A DNA stretch of 64,000 nt from Halicephalobus mephisto (GCA_009193035.1 SWDT01000007.1:744001-808000), one strand, 5' to 3'. Counted from the stretch's first letter, positions 32,703 through 45,373 are shown. Numbers and translations are program-made. The notes: generated by a model from the letters alone, not told the origin.

Positions 32703-33990
32703 ACAAGTGGAAGATTTGCAGCGTCTGTATCAATCGATAAGCTTCACGAGATATCCAAAGACAAAAACAATCTTTGAAGGTTGTCATCTGTTCTTATGAA
32801 CGAACACAACCACTATTAAATTAATTACTTGAAATGAAATTGCTGATGATTTGAATGCCAAAATTACAGAACTGTATATGCCAAACATGATACCCAGTGT
32901 CACCCACGACTATACTATGATTTAATAATAAGCGTCTCTTAATTAACTCGGTCAACAACAGGTCGAAAAGAAGTAAGTCAAGTTAATTTTTGATTATCTT
33001 AATCCTCAAGGTCTAGCAGAGAAATGCAAGAGATCACTCACGTTCTGTGATCGACCAACAATCTTCTTTTTTCTCCTTATCGTAAAGGGCATAAAATAAA
33101 AAGAACCCTAATTCTGTTCAGCTGTATAAACTTATGATCTTCCATGATGCCTTGGAATTACCTGCACAACTAAGACTTGAGTAGTGAAACAGCTTTACTA
33201 CAGAAGGTGATTATCGTTATATTATTCGAAAAGGTTGTGCTCGAAAAAAGAATAGGAAATTTAACAGATCACGATTATGAGATCAAATTGACCTTTAGTT
33301 GTGAGGTGTAATTACTCCTTTTTTTTCTATCTAAGAACTTACAGTTTGTTAGTTAGGAGTATTGACTGATAAATCCTCACGTTGCCTAAGCTTATTATCA
33401 AAAGAGCAAACGTTGCAGATTGCGGATGTTTATATCAAAAACCTAAATGCTATAATTGATCTCGTGATTTTTGTTGACAAAATTAAAGACATAAACTTTG
33501 TTCAGAGTAAAAAAAAGAATGTAGATTCTGCAAGAAAAAAACAAACCTTGTGGACGATTTAGATACTAATACAGCTATACTTTTATGAAAAAATAAGAAA
33601 TATCTTGTTTGAGGAAGAAATGACTATAATTTTAACATTCGAAGGACAGATTGTAAGTTTTGTCGCATTTTGTACATTTTATAATTCTGAATTTAATGAT
33701 ATATAACGTTCCGTGATCCAGTTAAGTTTAATGCATGAAATATTAAATCGAAGATTATTTTGATATTTGATCCTAAAAAATCATAATTTATAAGATGCTT
33801 ACAAAATGTTGATTTGTTATAACAAGTAAGTTGTTTTTTATCTTTTTTATATGAACTAGGTAATTTTATTGATTCTGGGTGGAGATATAGCGTTTTAGAC
33901 ATATACTCCAACATTATTTATATTAATTTTTTTTCTCGGATTTTCCATTTTAAGAAACCAAATCTAGCGTACATTAGAGAGCAACTTTGA
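32703..33990. other. Gene-free interval
   Basis: Only short frames (for example 33362-33562, 66 residues, Lys-rich) without splice or family support. Confidence 0.4.
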
Positions 33991-34116
33991 ATATACAATA
34001 CAATACAATACAATAAGATCTGGTTTATCCGCCGTTGTGGTGGAGCAGATCCTTCAACCTCCTTTTATATTCCTCGCGGTCCATGGCGAGTTGATGCCAC
34101 TCTTTCCCAATTTCCT
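33990..34116 (-). mobile_element. 3' end fragment of a non-LTR retrotransposon (LINE)
   Basis: The minus strand from 34116 to 34025 reads EIGKEWHQLAMDREEYKRRL then KDLLHHNGG and stop, the typical end of a LINE reverse-transcriptase protein (W-x-x-LA-x-DR). After the stop come 10 bases and five TTGTA-type units (34014-33990), the microsatellite tail common on RTE-like elements. 5'-truncated, dead copy. A LINE of this kind could be the source of the machinery for the SINE in this window. Confidence 0.75.
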
Positions 34117-34129
34117 TTTCTTTTTAAAT

Positions 34130-36080
34130 TTATAATCTCATATTAACTATTATAACTTTTCATCATTGTTTTTGAAAAAAAAGTTTCTTCCAAGGCTCGA
34201 AGAGGGGTGATATAAAGTAATTGAAAAAATGAAGTGTTTTTTGTTTTTCATCCTCTTTGTTTCCCAATATTATAATAAAAAAACTCTTAAAATAACGAAA
34301 CTATAATTAAAAAATGAAAAAATAATATACAGAATATTTCGCTAAAAATGTATTTTTAATTTCTGAACCTTTTTATTTAATATTTTGTCCATTAATTTAA
34401 AAAATTCTTTCATTATTGATCTTAGAATAGCTGCTAGTTTATTTACGTCAAGTTTTATAGAGATTAACAAATTTGGAAAGTTCAATTTCCAAGAATTTTC
34501 AACTTTTGATATTTCTTTTAAGTGAATTGCCTGCAGATATAATTAAGAAAGTAATTGAACTTTTTGAACTTTGTAAAAATAGCAAAATCAAGGTTAATGG
34601 ACAATTCCTTAAAAAATTGCATTAATATTTTAAACTTGTTTAATAATTTCGTTTTCAAAGATTACATAAGAAAAGTATCAATATGGTACCGTAATATGCA
34701 ATTGGCGTTGCTTAGTAACATATCAACAACTTGGACTTTCAATATTATGGTAAAAGAATATTATCGAATAAGAACGATATTGAGAGTCATAGGAAAACCT
34801 GTCATATCTTCCCATAAGAATGGATATGAGATATGCTTCATATATCATTCAATAGAGACTTATGTTTGATTATAAATCTATAAATGTCTTTTTAAATCTC
34901 TTATTAGTGTGATTCTTTTCCGGATCCAATGTCAAAATAATTTTCGGTTTAATATTTCATGCATTAAACCTGAATAAATTCTTGAATATTATACATCGTT
35001 AGATTGATCATTCCAAAACCTACAAACAACAAAACTTGCAATCTATCTTCCAAGTATTAATAAAAAAATCAATAATGAAATAAATAAAAAAGACACGCCA
35101 ACTTGAAGTTTTATCAAACACTATCACCAAAAATAACACATTTATTTAGTTTTCTAATGAAGTGGTTTCACTTTTCTCTAGAGTTTTATTTCCATTTAAT
35201 CTTTCATATTTTCTTAATTTTAATTTTGATATTTAGAGTTTATGAGATTGTCTTAGAAACAGTAATTCATAAATGGTGTTTACATCACTAACTCTGTGTT
35301 TAAAGTATAAAACAACAAAAAGCAAACAGAATCAATTGAGAAAAATAATAAAGAAAAAAGTTGAATCACTTTGTACAGTACGTCCCGAAAAGTCACACTT
35401 TTCAATCATACTTTTTTAAAATAGTTGTATCAGGATCATTTTATGGACAGTTGAAGCTCTTTAAGATGCAATTGAATTCTTTCTAATCTCTTCAAATCTT
35501 CAAAAATTATGCAGAATACAAATTTCTTCCTAATTAAAAAATCAGAATTTTGAACTACACATAACTGATTGCAGAATTTATTTAGGAAGATCATGATTTC
35601 TCCAAAAAGAGCACACTGAAGATTACCTGCGATATTAGTGAAATCACTCCAGATGCACTTTCTGTTTTTTTATGGATTTTTGAAGCAAATTGTGATCGAT
35701 AGGTTTGACTCTTTGCGATATACTGTGCAACGTCTTTTAAAGAAGTCAAGAATCCAAAAGACAAACAGCAAAAAGTTTTTGTCATCTCAAATTTCAGTTA
35801 TGTAATTTCGCTAAAAGAAAAGTAAGAAATATTGAAATCTAAGTTTATAAAGTAACTTTAAAATGAGTTTCAGAATTCGAACTTTATGAAAACACACATC
35901 ATAACATATTGTGCACTATTTAGTATGAAACTAAATTCTTAATCTATCGATTTGATTTATATTTATAATTAATTTTCCACTGATATTAGGTTACTGTTGT
36001 TCGGAAACGGCTGGTCTCAGGTTAATAATAGTAAGTTACTGTATTAGTTCACTCGTAATACAAAGTTTATTTTCGACATC
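34130..36080. other. Gene-free interval
   Basis: No supported exon. AT-rich, with small frames at 34555-34869 (104 residues) and 35103-35291 that lack splice context or recognisable motifs. Confidence 0.4.
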
Positions 36081-36400
36081 AAACTTCAAACTTGGGTAAT
36101 CAAATGAATGCAACAGATATGAAAACTCAAATGATTCTTACAAAGTCTTATTAACGCAGTCGAAGATGGCAGTAGCGGAGAACGGCAGATGAGTGATCAA
36201 TGCAAAAGAGACAAATGAGCGTCTACATTTCACTATTAATGTGCCTGATTCGCATTTTGTGTTTATCGTAATTATATAATGCTTTAAATAATCGTAATGT
36301 TTTATGTCTTATGCATTATATCTTGCTTTACCGCGATTGTTATAACTATCACTCTCTTTAGTTTAATTATTCAAGTTTGAGGACAATAAAAAGACCAATA
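36060..36400. repeat. Dispersed repeat with SL1-like sequences
   Basis: 36085-36106 (minus) and 36360-36381 (plus) match nematode SL1 at 18 and 19 of 22 positions by eye (cores gattacccaagtttga and agtttaattattcaagtttg). The first lies in sequence also present near 40540-40610 (shared ttcgac, aatacaa and ttgggtaat words). Neither is followed by a GT donor, so they are not intact SL RNA genes. Confidence 0.4.
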
Positions 36401-36790
36401 CTAATCAGTATTAAGAAGGATTACTACATTTAGTTTCTTACACAAAATTACAGTAAAATTATGAATAATGATTTTGAAACAAACTACTACACTTTCCATA
36501 AACTATCTATCAAAACTCGTACTATTAAGAAACACATTTGGGATAACTTTTCTAGTAACTTCAGGAAATAAAATCCTGATTTTTTGGACTGTCTGCTCGT
36601 TGTTTGTCGTAGAAAATTGAAGTTTTATCAGAAACTTCCGCTGCTGCAGTCGATCTTCCGAGTGACAATTTTCAATTGCCAATTTTTCCATCACATTGAT
36701 AACGTGTATTAAACGACTAAATTTTTGATTTTGAAATTGCGAAATTTTCCTCATTTGTTGTTGTTTTAGCATTTTATTCCTTTTTTTTAA

Positions 36791-39700
36791 ATGATGGAAT
36801 TAGAGTCCCTCGAAATACAAAATATTAGACACGTTGGAGATGATCCACAGATAATCAACTTCCTTCGACCATTGACGTTGATTCAAGGCAACAACGGCAC
36901 TGGAAAAACAGTGAGTTTCACAAATCCGTTTTCACTATATAATAATACTCATTGCAGACAATCATCGAAGCTCTTAATTGTGTTACCAGCGGATCTTTGC
37001 CTTCTAAAAGTCTTGCAGATTTTATTCATGATTCAGCGGTATTCTCTTCATATATGAATCCACTAAATTATTCTTTTTAGGATAAACAAAATAAGGTCAA
37101 TGCTGAGATTACGTTGAAACTCAACAATGCGAGAAAACAGAAAACCGTAATAACTAAGAAGATGCATTCCAAAATTAAAACAAATTCTGATGAAGTAACT
37201 AGAAAAACTGATAAATGGACTGTACAGTTCACCGATGATGACGGCAAGGAAAAGACGATTCCAGTTACTGCGGCTAATTGTAATGATATGATCTTCGAAC
37301 ACCTTGGAGTCAGTCCAGCGTTGTTGGAAAACGTTATTTTCTGTCGTCAAGAAAAATCTAACTGGCCCCTGTACGAACCGGCGAAGCTGAAGTCGATATT
37401 TGATAAGATTTTCAAACTCACTAAATATGTTAATGTGAAGAACAACATCGAAGAAGAAACAGAGAATTTGAAAAAAAAGATAAACAAGATTGGAGAACAA
37501 CTTTCACAATTGGAGGCCGATGTCGACAGTCACAACAAACTTCAGAATGAATACAAGAAAAAAAGTACAGAATATGAGAATGTATTAAATTCCAAAAATG
37601 AACCAGAAAAAAGAATTACCGAATTGTGTAAAATCGAAATTCAACTTAAAGATGAACTTGACCAAATAAAAAGTGAGGCTGAATGCAAATGTTAGTTTTT
37701 CTCAAATTTCTAATATTCTTATTTAGTAATACAATTACACAAAAAGCGTAACTTTTGGCACAGTAACAAACACAAGCAGTCACTATTGCGTTGTAATTTT
37801 CGTCAAAATGCCAAGTATTCATGAAAATCGTAATAATTGCGTTACATTTTTATCACACATGGCAACTGCTACTGTTGTGGACGTGTAGTCTTCACGACTA
37901 GGGATATTCAGAACATCTGAGGCTAATCAGTCCTCTTTTCTACTGAGAAGAATAAAAAGAATACGTTGCGTCAAGCAGTATTCCTCGGATGTTGCGCTTA
38001 CGTAATTAACATTGTTCTACTATTATTTAAAAGTACAATAGAACTTGGATATAAGATACCTCCGCTATAATATATCTCTTGTTATAGCATACAGTCTGAG
38101 TGAGTGTGTTGGGTTAGTCTGTCTTCAAATTGACCCCCGCTATGATATATCCTTTCTTATAACATACGTTTTGCCCGGTTCCAGGGGGTATCTTATATCC
38201 AAGTTCTACTGCATTATTCTATATTATTGTGTCTAATTCTTTAGATAAAGACGCAACAGTTACAAAAATCACTTAATAGTGAAGTTCGCACTTGCTACTG
38301 CATTGCAAAAGTGACGGTTTTCTGTGTATATATCTCACGTCAATCTAAGTCTGAGATCTATCCTGATGGAATATATTTTCAAACACTGATTACGACACAA
38401 TCGACTCATAAGGTATTTTAAATTTTAAAAACTCAAAACTATGCGTTGATAGATCCGTAAAAACACTAATTTTTAGTTTTTATACAATATGAGTTTGGAA
38501 CAAATACTTGAATTCTATAATTCTGAATGTTTTTAGAAAATTCTTCAAAATTCGTTTTAGGACAATTTCGAAAAATTTGTTGAAATTTTATAAATTTTAG
38601 TGAAGGCACGAATTGAATCGGCTGAAAAAAGAGAAGAAATTAAAAAAGTTGTTGGAGAAAAAAAAGACCAATTAACTTCCATAAAGCAGGAAATTGAACA
38701 AATTGATAAATGCCAGAAATTCGAGGAATGTTGGATATCCAATAAAGAGGAATATGACAGATATATGAAAGAAACAAAACCCGATTTTGATGAAATATTC
38801 CAAAATTCCGTTGAACAAAATTTTGAGTAAGTTTTTTAAACTTATTTTGTTTTATATTTAACTTTTCAGAAAAGAAGTACAAGAAATAATTAATAATCTA
38901 AAAAATCCATTATCAACAGCAAAAGATATTTTCGAAAAAATCAACAAAGAAACTGAAAAACTTGAAACTGAAGTTTCAAATTTATCATTCAAAATCCAAT
39001 CCGATAAAAATAAAATTAAAGAAAACGAGAACCAGATTTCTCAGGCTGGAGTTACTGTAGCTAATGCGAAGTCAAAACTAAAAGAAATTACTGTAGAACT
39101 AAAAGAAAAAGAAGCCAAATTTGAACAACAAAAAGGATATTCAGTTTTATTTTCCAAATGGGAAAAGGATATCGAAACTCAGAAATGTTGTCCTCTATGT
39201 GACAGAGGATACGAAAAAACAGAACAATTACAAGAATTCATTGAAAAAATCCAAAAAATGAAGACAAATTTACCATCCGAAATATCAATTTTGGAAAATC
39301 AAGTACTTAAATTAAAAAAAGAAAAAGAAAAATTAGACAAAGTTTCACCATTAGTCGACAAATGTGAAAATTTATCTTCTAAATTGAAAAATAATGATGA
39401 AGAATATTCAAAAAAAAATGAAATTCTAATAAATAAGAAAAAAGAACAGAATGAATCAAAAATGGAATTTGACAAAATTCAGGAAAAAAATGAAAAAGCA
39501 AAGAATTGTCTCAGAAAAGCCATATGGCTGGATATGCTTGCAGAAAAAGTCAGAAAATCAGAATCTAAATTTCAAGAAGAAAAAGAAAAATTAAATTTTA
39601 ATTTCGAATCTAATTCTGAAATTGTAAAAAACAAAAAAGATGATCTGGAAAAACAGGAAAAAAAGTTGCTCAAAGAAATCGATGACTTCGAAGTCGAATA

Positions 39701-41751
39701 TAAAAATCTTCAACAATCTGATTCCCAAAATTCTGAAAAAGAAATAGAAGTTAATAAAAAAGTTTGTTTTTTATTTTTATAAAAAAATTAATTTCAATTT
39801 TAGCTCAAAGAAGTCAAAAAAGAAAAAGAAAAATTCGAAAATAAACTAAATAAAATTAACGAATTTTCAACACAATTAAAAAAAGAACTCGAAAATCAAA
39901 GAAATTTAATCAACATGGCTGACTACGATCCTTATATTAAATTATATGAAAAATACGGAGAAAAATTAATTCTTGAAAAAATCATAAAAGAATTAAAAAC
40001 ATTTTCAGAGTCCTTAGATGAAGTAACTATTGAATATCATAAACAAAAAATGGAACAAATCAACATAGTTTTAGAACAACATTGGTCCAATGTCTACGAT
40101 GAATCAGACATCGAAACGATTAAGATTCTTCCAGAATTAAGTGAATCAAGAAATAAACTCTACAATTACAGAGTTGTAATGGTTGCTAATGGAAGAGAAT
40201 TGGAAATGGAAAATAGATCTTCTGCAGGACAGAAAATTTTGGCTTGTATTCTGATCAGAATTGCCCTATTTGATATTTTTGCTTTTAGATGTCCGATTCT
40301 GGTTTTGGATGAGCCGACAGCGACTTTAGATAAAGACAAGGTGAGTGAAATGCGGAATTTAATAAGTTTTAAATGCAATTCATCTGCTTAAAGAAAAATC
40401 GATATAAAATGCATTTTTTTGGGAGAAGTTAAAGATCTAGATAACAAATGATAAAAGATTTTTGATGTAAGGGAGCTTGACTTGTTTCCTTAATTGACTA
40501 GTTCTGCACGCATGATAACTCCTCGATTTATTGGAGTAATCAAATAATACAAGCTGTTTCGACTTCACTCAGATGATTCGTTTATTCATTCAAATTTGGG
40601 TAATTAAACAAACCCATACAAAAGAAAGCAATAAATATAAACAATCATAATAAAAAAGGATAAAGAATCTCCTGTTTCTCAAACCAATGAGTAATTAATC
40701 ATCCTGATCATAATAAATCAAAATATAAATCATAATACATTGCTATTATTCAAAAGTATTATATAATTAAGATAAAACAAAACATGAGTCAATCACGTTG
40801 ATTGCGAAATTCAGTTCTTTTGCTTCTTTTATGTTGATAAATCATTTGCTGTTTTTACCACTGCTGCAATTTTCGACAGCATCAACACTATCTTAACCTT
40901 TAATTCTTTCAACAATGCAATACACAGTATCGTCCATAACATTAGGACGATTGGCTGTGACGTGCTTCATACACCACAACATTTCAGACAGAAACTTCAT
41001 AGATGTAGTAAAGGTGTTGTTATTGGTTGAATGTCGGTGGAGTGACATCTCGGGAGCTCCTTGATTCGGCGGAAAACTGTTGGTTCCTACTATTTAGCAA
41101 TTAAGCTTGTTTATCTTAACATAAGCATAAAACAAAAGAGGAAGGATCTTCGTTTGACCGAAGTCAAACTCGGATCCGTCTAAAGCTGGATTTTCTCAAA
41201 AGACTGACTCTAACACTTTAGTCTCATCTCCCAGGCGTCGGCTGACTGGGCGGAGCTATGAGCATTCTCTTTAGGCCGTTTCCGGTTTAACTCCGATCTT
41301 TATACCTACATAGATACCATTCATAACCAACATTCTGAACTCAGTCTGAAGACTTAAACAATGTACAGTAGTTTCCTATTCGCTCATTGTAAAACAAATT
41401 ACAATAGTTCCAAAATTACACACCATACTGTACGCATATTGATTAAAGTTTTAAATTCCTGTGCAGAGGAAATAATTACGGAAAATACGATTATAAAAAT
41501 CCATGTCAAAACAATTTCATGGAATTTTCGTTTCTAATTTTTATAATTATACCGTTATTTAGGTGGAAAATTTGGCCGAAATGCTGGAAAATCTCATAAA
41601 GTTTCGAGAAAACAATTTGCAGCTGATTATTAGTACAACCAACCCTAACTTCGTCAGTAGGTTGTACAAAGTATGTCTACCTGAATATTACTATGGATTT
41701 TCTAAAGATGAAAATGGAGTTTCAACGCTCACACCTTATGAAAAAATCTAA
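36791..41751 (+). CDS. rad-50: RAD50 homologue, unusually short (884 residues)
   Basis: Seven exons: 36791-36910, 36958-37038, 37081-37690, 38601-38826, 38870-39761, 39804-40340, 41563-41751, all phases consistent. RAD50 is the SMC-like ATPase of the MRE11-RAD50 complex for DNA double-strand break processing, in the nucleus. Walker A GNNGTGKT is at 33-40 (split by intron 1), the Q-loop ENVIFCRQE has Gln157, the zinc hook CPLC is at 453-456, the ABC signature SSAGQKI at 782-788, and Walker B LVLDEP 809-814 with D-loop. Between them are Lys/Glu-rich coiled coils of about 265 and 275 residues. Known animal RAD50 proteins are about 1300 residues, so both arms are shortened to a similar degree. 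An acceptor-like TTTTAG lies 20 bp upstream of the ATG (trans-splicing). Intron 3 carries a MITE; intron 6 is 1.2 kb. Sequence is diverged from the usual metazoan protein, so a paralogue is possible. Confidence 0.9.
37737..37880. mobile_element. MITE family B copy in RAD50 intron 3
   Basis: Begins cacaaaaagcgtaacttttg and holds ttgtaattttcgtcaaaatg, tattcatgaaaatcgtaata and the mirrored tggcaactgctactgt. Ends approximate. Confidence 0.6.
38034..38213. mobile_element. MITE family A copy in RAD50 intron 3
   Basis: Left end tacaatagaacttggatata, right end tatccaagttctactgca, interior in the reverse orientation relative to the cluster at 11648-12275. Confidence 0.8.
40390..41560. other. Large RAD50 intron 6 with repeat remnants
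   Basis: Contains an SL1-like stretch on the minus strand (40589-40610; 19 of 22 by eye) within the repeat shared with 36060-36110, and the ctgactgggcggagctatgag motif at 41240-41262. The other introns of this gene are mostly under 100 bp, so an old insertion is likely. No coding remains recognised. Confidence 0.45.
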
Positions 41752-41759
41752 AATCGTAT

Positions 41760-43530
41760 AAAATTCAATGAATAATTTATACATTTCGGTTTTTATCATT
41801 GTAATAATCTATTGTAAAAGTAATAATTTTCGACAACCTCAACTGTTGATTTTAACGGTATGTAATATTTTAGAAAAAAAATTAAATTTAATATACGATA
41901 AATAATACTCAAAATTCTTTCGGAATTGAGTTGAAGGAAATCATAAATGAGTTCCTGGAAAATGAAACAGTGATACATCTAGTAAAACAAATAAGTTTTT
42001 AGTTATTGACTAATATAGGAATTAAACTTGAATCATCAATGATAAAATATTTGTTAATATTCTTAAAATCCTAAAATTAATGCTTTCGCATTATATCTAT
42101 ATATCAAAACTAAGTTAACAATCTATTTTCTTTTCATTTACATTGAATATTTTTATACAAATCAGTGGCGTAATGTAATGTACCTTACAGATAAGCAACA
42201 TTGAATTTCTTGAAAAATTACAAGATTTATTAACGTTCTGTTTTGAAAATTGATAATCTTTAAAACTATCTGCATTTACACAGTGTAGTTATTCCTAACA
42301 ATCTTATTGTTAAAAAGTTATGACTTTAAAGCTATTTTTCTGTGTGTCGTTTTCTACGACCAATAACTGTTTCAGAATTTGTCTTGAGGCATCGCCAGAA
42401 TATCAGTAAAAATTACACGTAGAATCTTAGTAGAATAATTTTATAAGAGTAGTCGATTCTGCTATATTTAATGATAATATCAGTGAATCTCAATATCCAC
42501 AGTCACTGCATTACAATAAGAGAAATATCTATTTCAACGAACCCATTTCTTGCTTCACAAGAATAATAACGATATTCTTTAACCAGTGAAATGATTACTG
42601 AAAGTATCCTCCTCAAATCCGCTAATCAATTCTTGAATGACTTTTAACTTCATAATCCAGCTACAAAAGAGCTCCAAGATTCACTGTATCCTACTATTCT
42701 CTGGTTATGAGTTTGAATTTTTCCAAACTTTGACACTGGTCTAAATTTTTATTTATCAATTCAAAAGCATCCAATTTTCTTCAAATAGACTCACTTTTTG
42801 ATGGAACACAAACTCTGCCACGAATACTGGTTGGTCTTAGGCTGTTCTGTCCTAGCCTAGTAAGGAACATTCCTTCATATTCATCTAATTATGATAATTG
42901 CATCACAATATAACTTGGGAGACAATTGAGGTGCAGCAGATAATGGAAGACCACTGGAAAATAATAGCAATAAATAACGTTCCATTTCTATGCGGAATAT
43001 GGCAGAATACGAGTCAGAACAGTTTTAAATTTCAAAATTATACGTCTGACATTACTCTCCTCCAGAAGCAATCGGCTTCAGGGAATTTCGCGACAAGCTC
43101 TTTGTTTGCTTGTTGCCGTACTTCAGAACTCAACAAGATAATTGAAAATTTGATATCAACACTGACCTCAGTAGAGTTAATTACTCCTATAACTGTATCT
43201 CTTTTATCTTCTACGATAACTTCTGCGAGACAATACCTTTAGAGATGATAGTTTTACCAAAATGTCAACAATTTCAAAAGCTATCCATCCTCAAAATGAA
43301 ACACTAATAGTTCATCTAATTCCCAAGAAAGTTCGACGTTGCTTACGTTTGAGCCACAGCGTATATTTCGTTTTCACCTGCAATTAAGATAAAAGGGATG
43401 TCATTACTGATACTTGTTATTCATCTGGTCTATGTCTATGTCTAAGTCGGTTGCATAATTTGAACACTTCCGTAATTATAACGGTATATAATAGAGTCAT
43501 TAATTCGTCCTAAACATTCATACACACTGG
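41760..43530. other. Gene-free interval
   Basis: No supported gene. A 114-residue frame at 42898-43242 starts at a TTG, is Ser/Thr-rich and shows no family motif. Confidence 0.4.
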
Positions 43531-43533
43531 AAA

Positions 43534-45083
43534 ATGAACGCTCTCTTGTTCAATCCAGAGTATATCGCTAACTATTACAACTGTTCTGGAAGGACCTATG
43601 AAGAATGGAAGGTACTCGGGAAACCGAACGTCTTTCTGGGTCTTTTTTATGCTTTTTTCGGAACAATCTACATGGTTCTATTATATCCCTTTATGGTGGT
43701 CTTTGTCAAATCTGACTTGATGAAATCTTCCTGCTACAAGGTAAATTTCCTCAAGACACCATTTTCTACATATGTTCTGTCTTTCAGATAATGTTCTTCC
43801 TTGGAATCATTGACAGCATACAGATTCCAATAGGAGGCTTCTATTGCGGATATGCAGCAGCCACTGGGATGGTTTACTGTATGGCTCCAATGAGCAACTA
43901 CATCTTCGGAGGACTTGCTCTGTCTTGTTGGACTGGCGGGTCCACAACTTGCATGATCCTTGCCATCAACCGTTGCATCGACGTGATTAATCCGCGATTT
44001 GCAGAGAAACTTTTCGGTGGAAAAAAGACTATTATTTGGTTACTGATTCCCTCCATTTCTTTCATTTATTTCTTCTTTTTTCATACTTCAGCAATCTTCA
44101 ATTCAAATTTGTACGCTTTTTTCTTTGATCCTTTCGTCGGAACTCCAGAAAGAAACGGCACTGTCGATGGCGAACATGTAAGTTATTTTATTTGCAATTC
44201 CTTTATTATCCTTGTTTTACAATTACAGTACCCCTATACAGAAAACTCAATCCACAATATCGTTGTCTTCTGTGTCCTCGTCGTCGCTTATTCTTCTCTT
44301 CTTATTCGTCTTTCTCTCAAAGCCGCAAAGTCGGAAAATCCGGTGAAAATGAGCAAAATTCAAAGACAGATGTTTATCCAATGTACCTTGATTTGCAGCG
44401 GGACCTTCATCACCGCTCTCGTTTATGTAATTTTTTTTTCAAAATCAAACTTGGGTTATTTTGACGAGTATCACAAAAAAATTATTTTCCTTTCAAAAAT
44501 TAATCGTTGAATCACTTTTTTAATTTTCAATCAAAATTATATTTGTATTTTTACATTAAAAACAGAAATTTAGAGAAATTTTTGAGGATTTTTCAGATAT
44601 AAAAATTAACCATAAATACTGAAATTTTGATTAGACTTTTAACGTTTGAAAAAATTGAAACTTTTCGAATAACTTTTGTAAACTGTTTCGAAGTAAACTG
44701 AAAATGATTTTTTTTTCAAACTTTTTTATTAATTCCAATTTTAGATGTTTTTGAAAAAATTGAAACTTTTCGAAAAACTTTCGTAAACTGTTTCGAAGTA
44801 AACTGAAAATGATTTTTTTTTCAAACTTTTTTATTAATTCCAATTTTAGATGTACATGCAATTTTTGCCGACTCCGGTCTGGATTGTTGTTTGTGTACAA
44901 ATCTCCTGGCAATTGAGTCACGGGGCTCCTGGAATATCATATGCTTTACTCAACAAGACAATGAGAAAGGAATTTGTCAAAATTTTTTGTTCGTCTTCAA
45001 ACATATCTCGAACTACGGGAATTTCGACAAACAGAAACCAGGCAGTTGTTGCAAGTAACTATATCTCCAACAATAATTATTAA
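43534..45083 (+). CDS. Serpentine receptor class T (Srt) chemoreceptor
   Basis: Exons 43534-43740, 43788-44177, 44229-44426 and 44850-45083, all phase 0, give 342 residues. Srt signatures: YYNCSGRTYEEW near the N-terminus, CYKIMFFLGIID at the TM2 start, CWTGGSTTCMILAINRCIDV in TM3, FGGKKTIIWLL, and KMSKIQRQMFIQCTLICSG before TM6. Seven membrane segments and the Asn/Ser-rich tail are complete, with no stops, so it looks functional. Expected in sensory neuron cilia. Intron 3 (44427-44849) holds a tandem duplication that includes a second, decoy acceptor. It lies 1.8 kb downstream of RAD50 on the same strand, too far for a typical nematode operon. Confidence 0.93.
44640..44849. repeat. 105-bp tandem duplication spanning the Srt intron 3 acceptor
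   Basis: 44640-44744 and 44745-44849 are near-identical (attgaaacttttcgaa, tgtttcgaagtaaactg, ttattaattccaattttag). Both end in ttttag; only the second leads into the coding exon. Confidence 0.9.
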
Positions 45084-45152
45084 AAATCCATATTTGAATT
45101 CGATTATACTTACAGTAATTCCAACAATGAGAAAATCACAATTAAAATATAA

Positions 45153-45327
45153 TACAGTCGAACTTGGATATAATATACCTCATTGAAATCGGGCAAAACG
45201 TATGTTATAAGAAAGAATATATTATAGCGGGGGTAAATTTGAAGATAGACTAGTCAAATTCACTTAGACTGTATGCTATAACGTGAGATATCTTATACCA
45301 GGGGTATCTTATATCCAAGTTCTGTAT
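45153..45327. mobile_element. MITE family A copy
   Basis: tacagtcgaacttggatata at the left, tatccaagttctgta at the right, same interior words (aaaacgtatgttataagaaa, actgtatgctataacgtgag). Confidence 0.8.
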
Positions 45328-45373
45328 TACAATTTCAAAATAAATTTGTGCATTTCCATTTTTACGATAGTAT

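Noticed and set aside
36360..36381. SL1 RNA gene
   Set aside because: Three mismatches, and the following sequence lacks the GT donor, Sm site and fold expected of SL RNA.
36503..36772. 89-residue minus-strand frame starting 18 bp from the RAD50 start
   Set aside because: Its start overlaps the acceptor-like TTTTAG used for RAD50 trans-splicing; no motif and no further exons.
42898..43242. 114-residue plus-strand frame
   Set aside because: Begins at TTG, no acceptor, no recognisable domain; probably chance.
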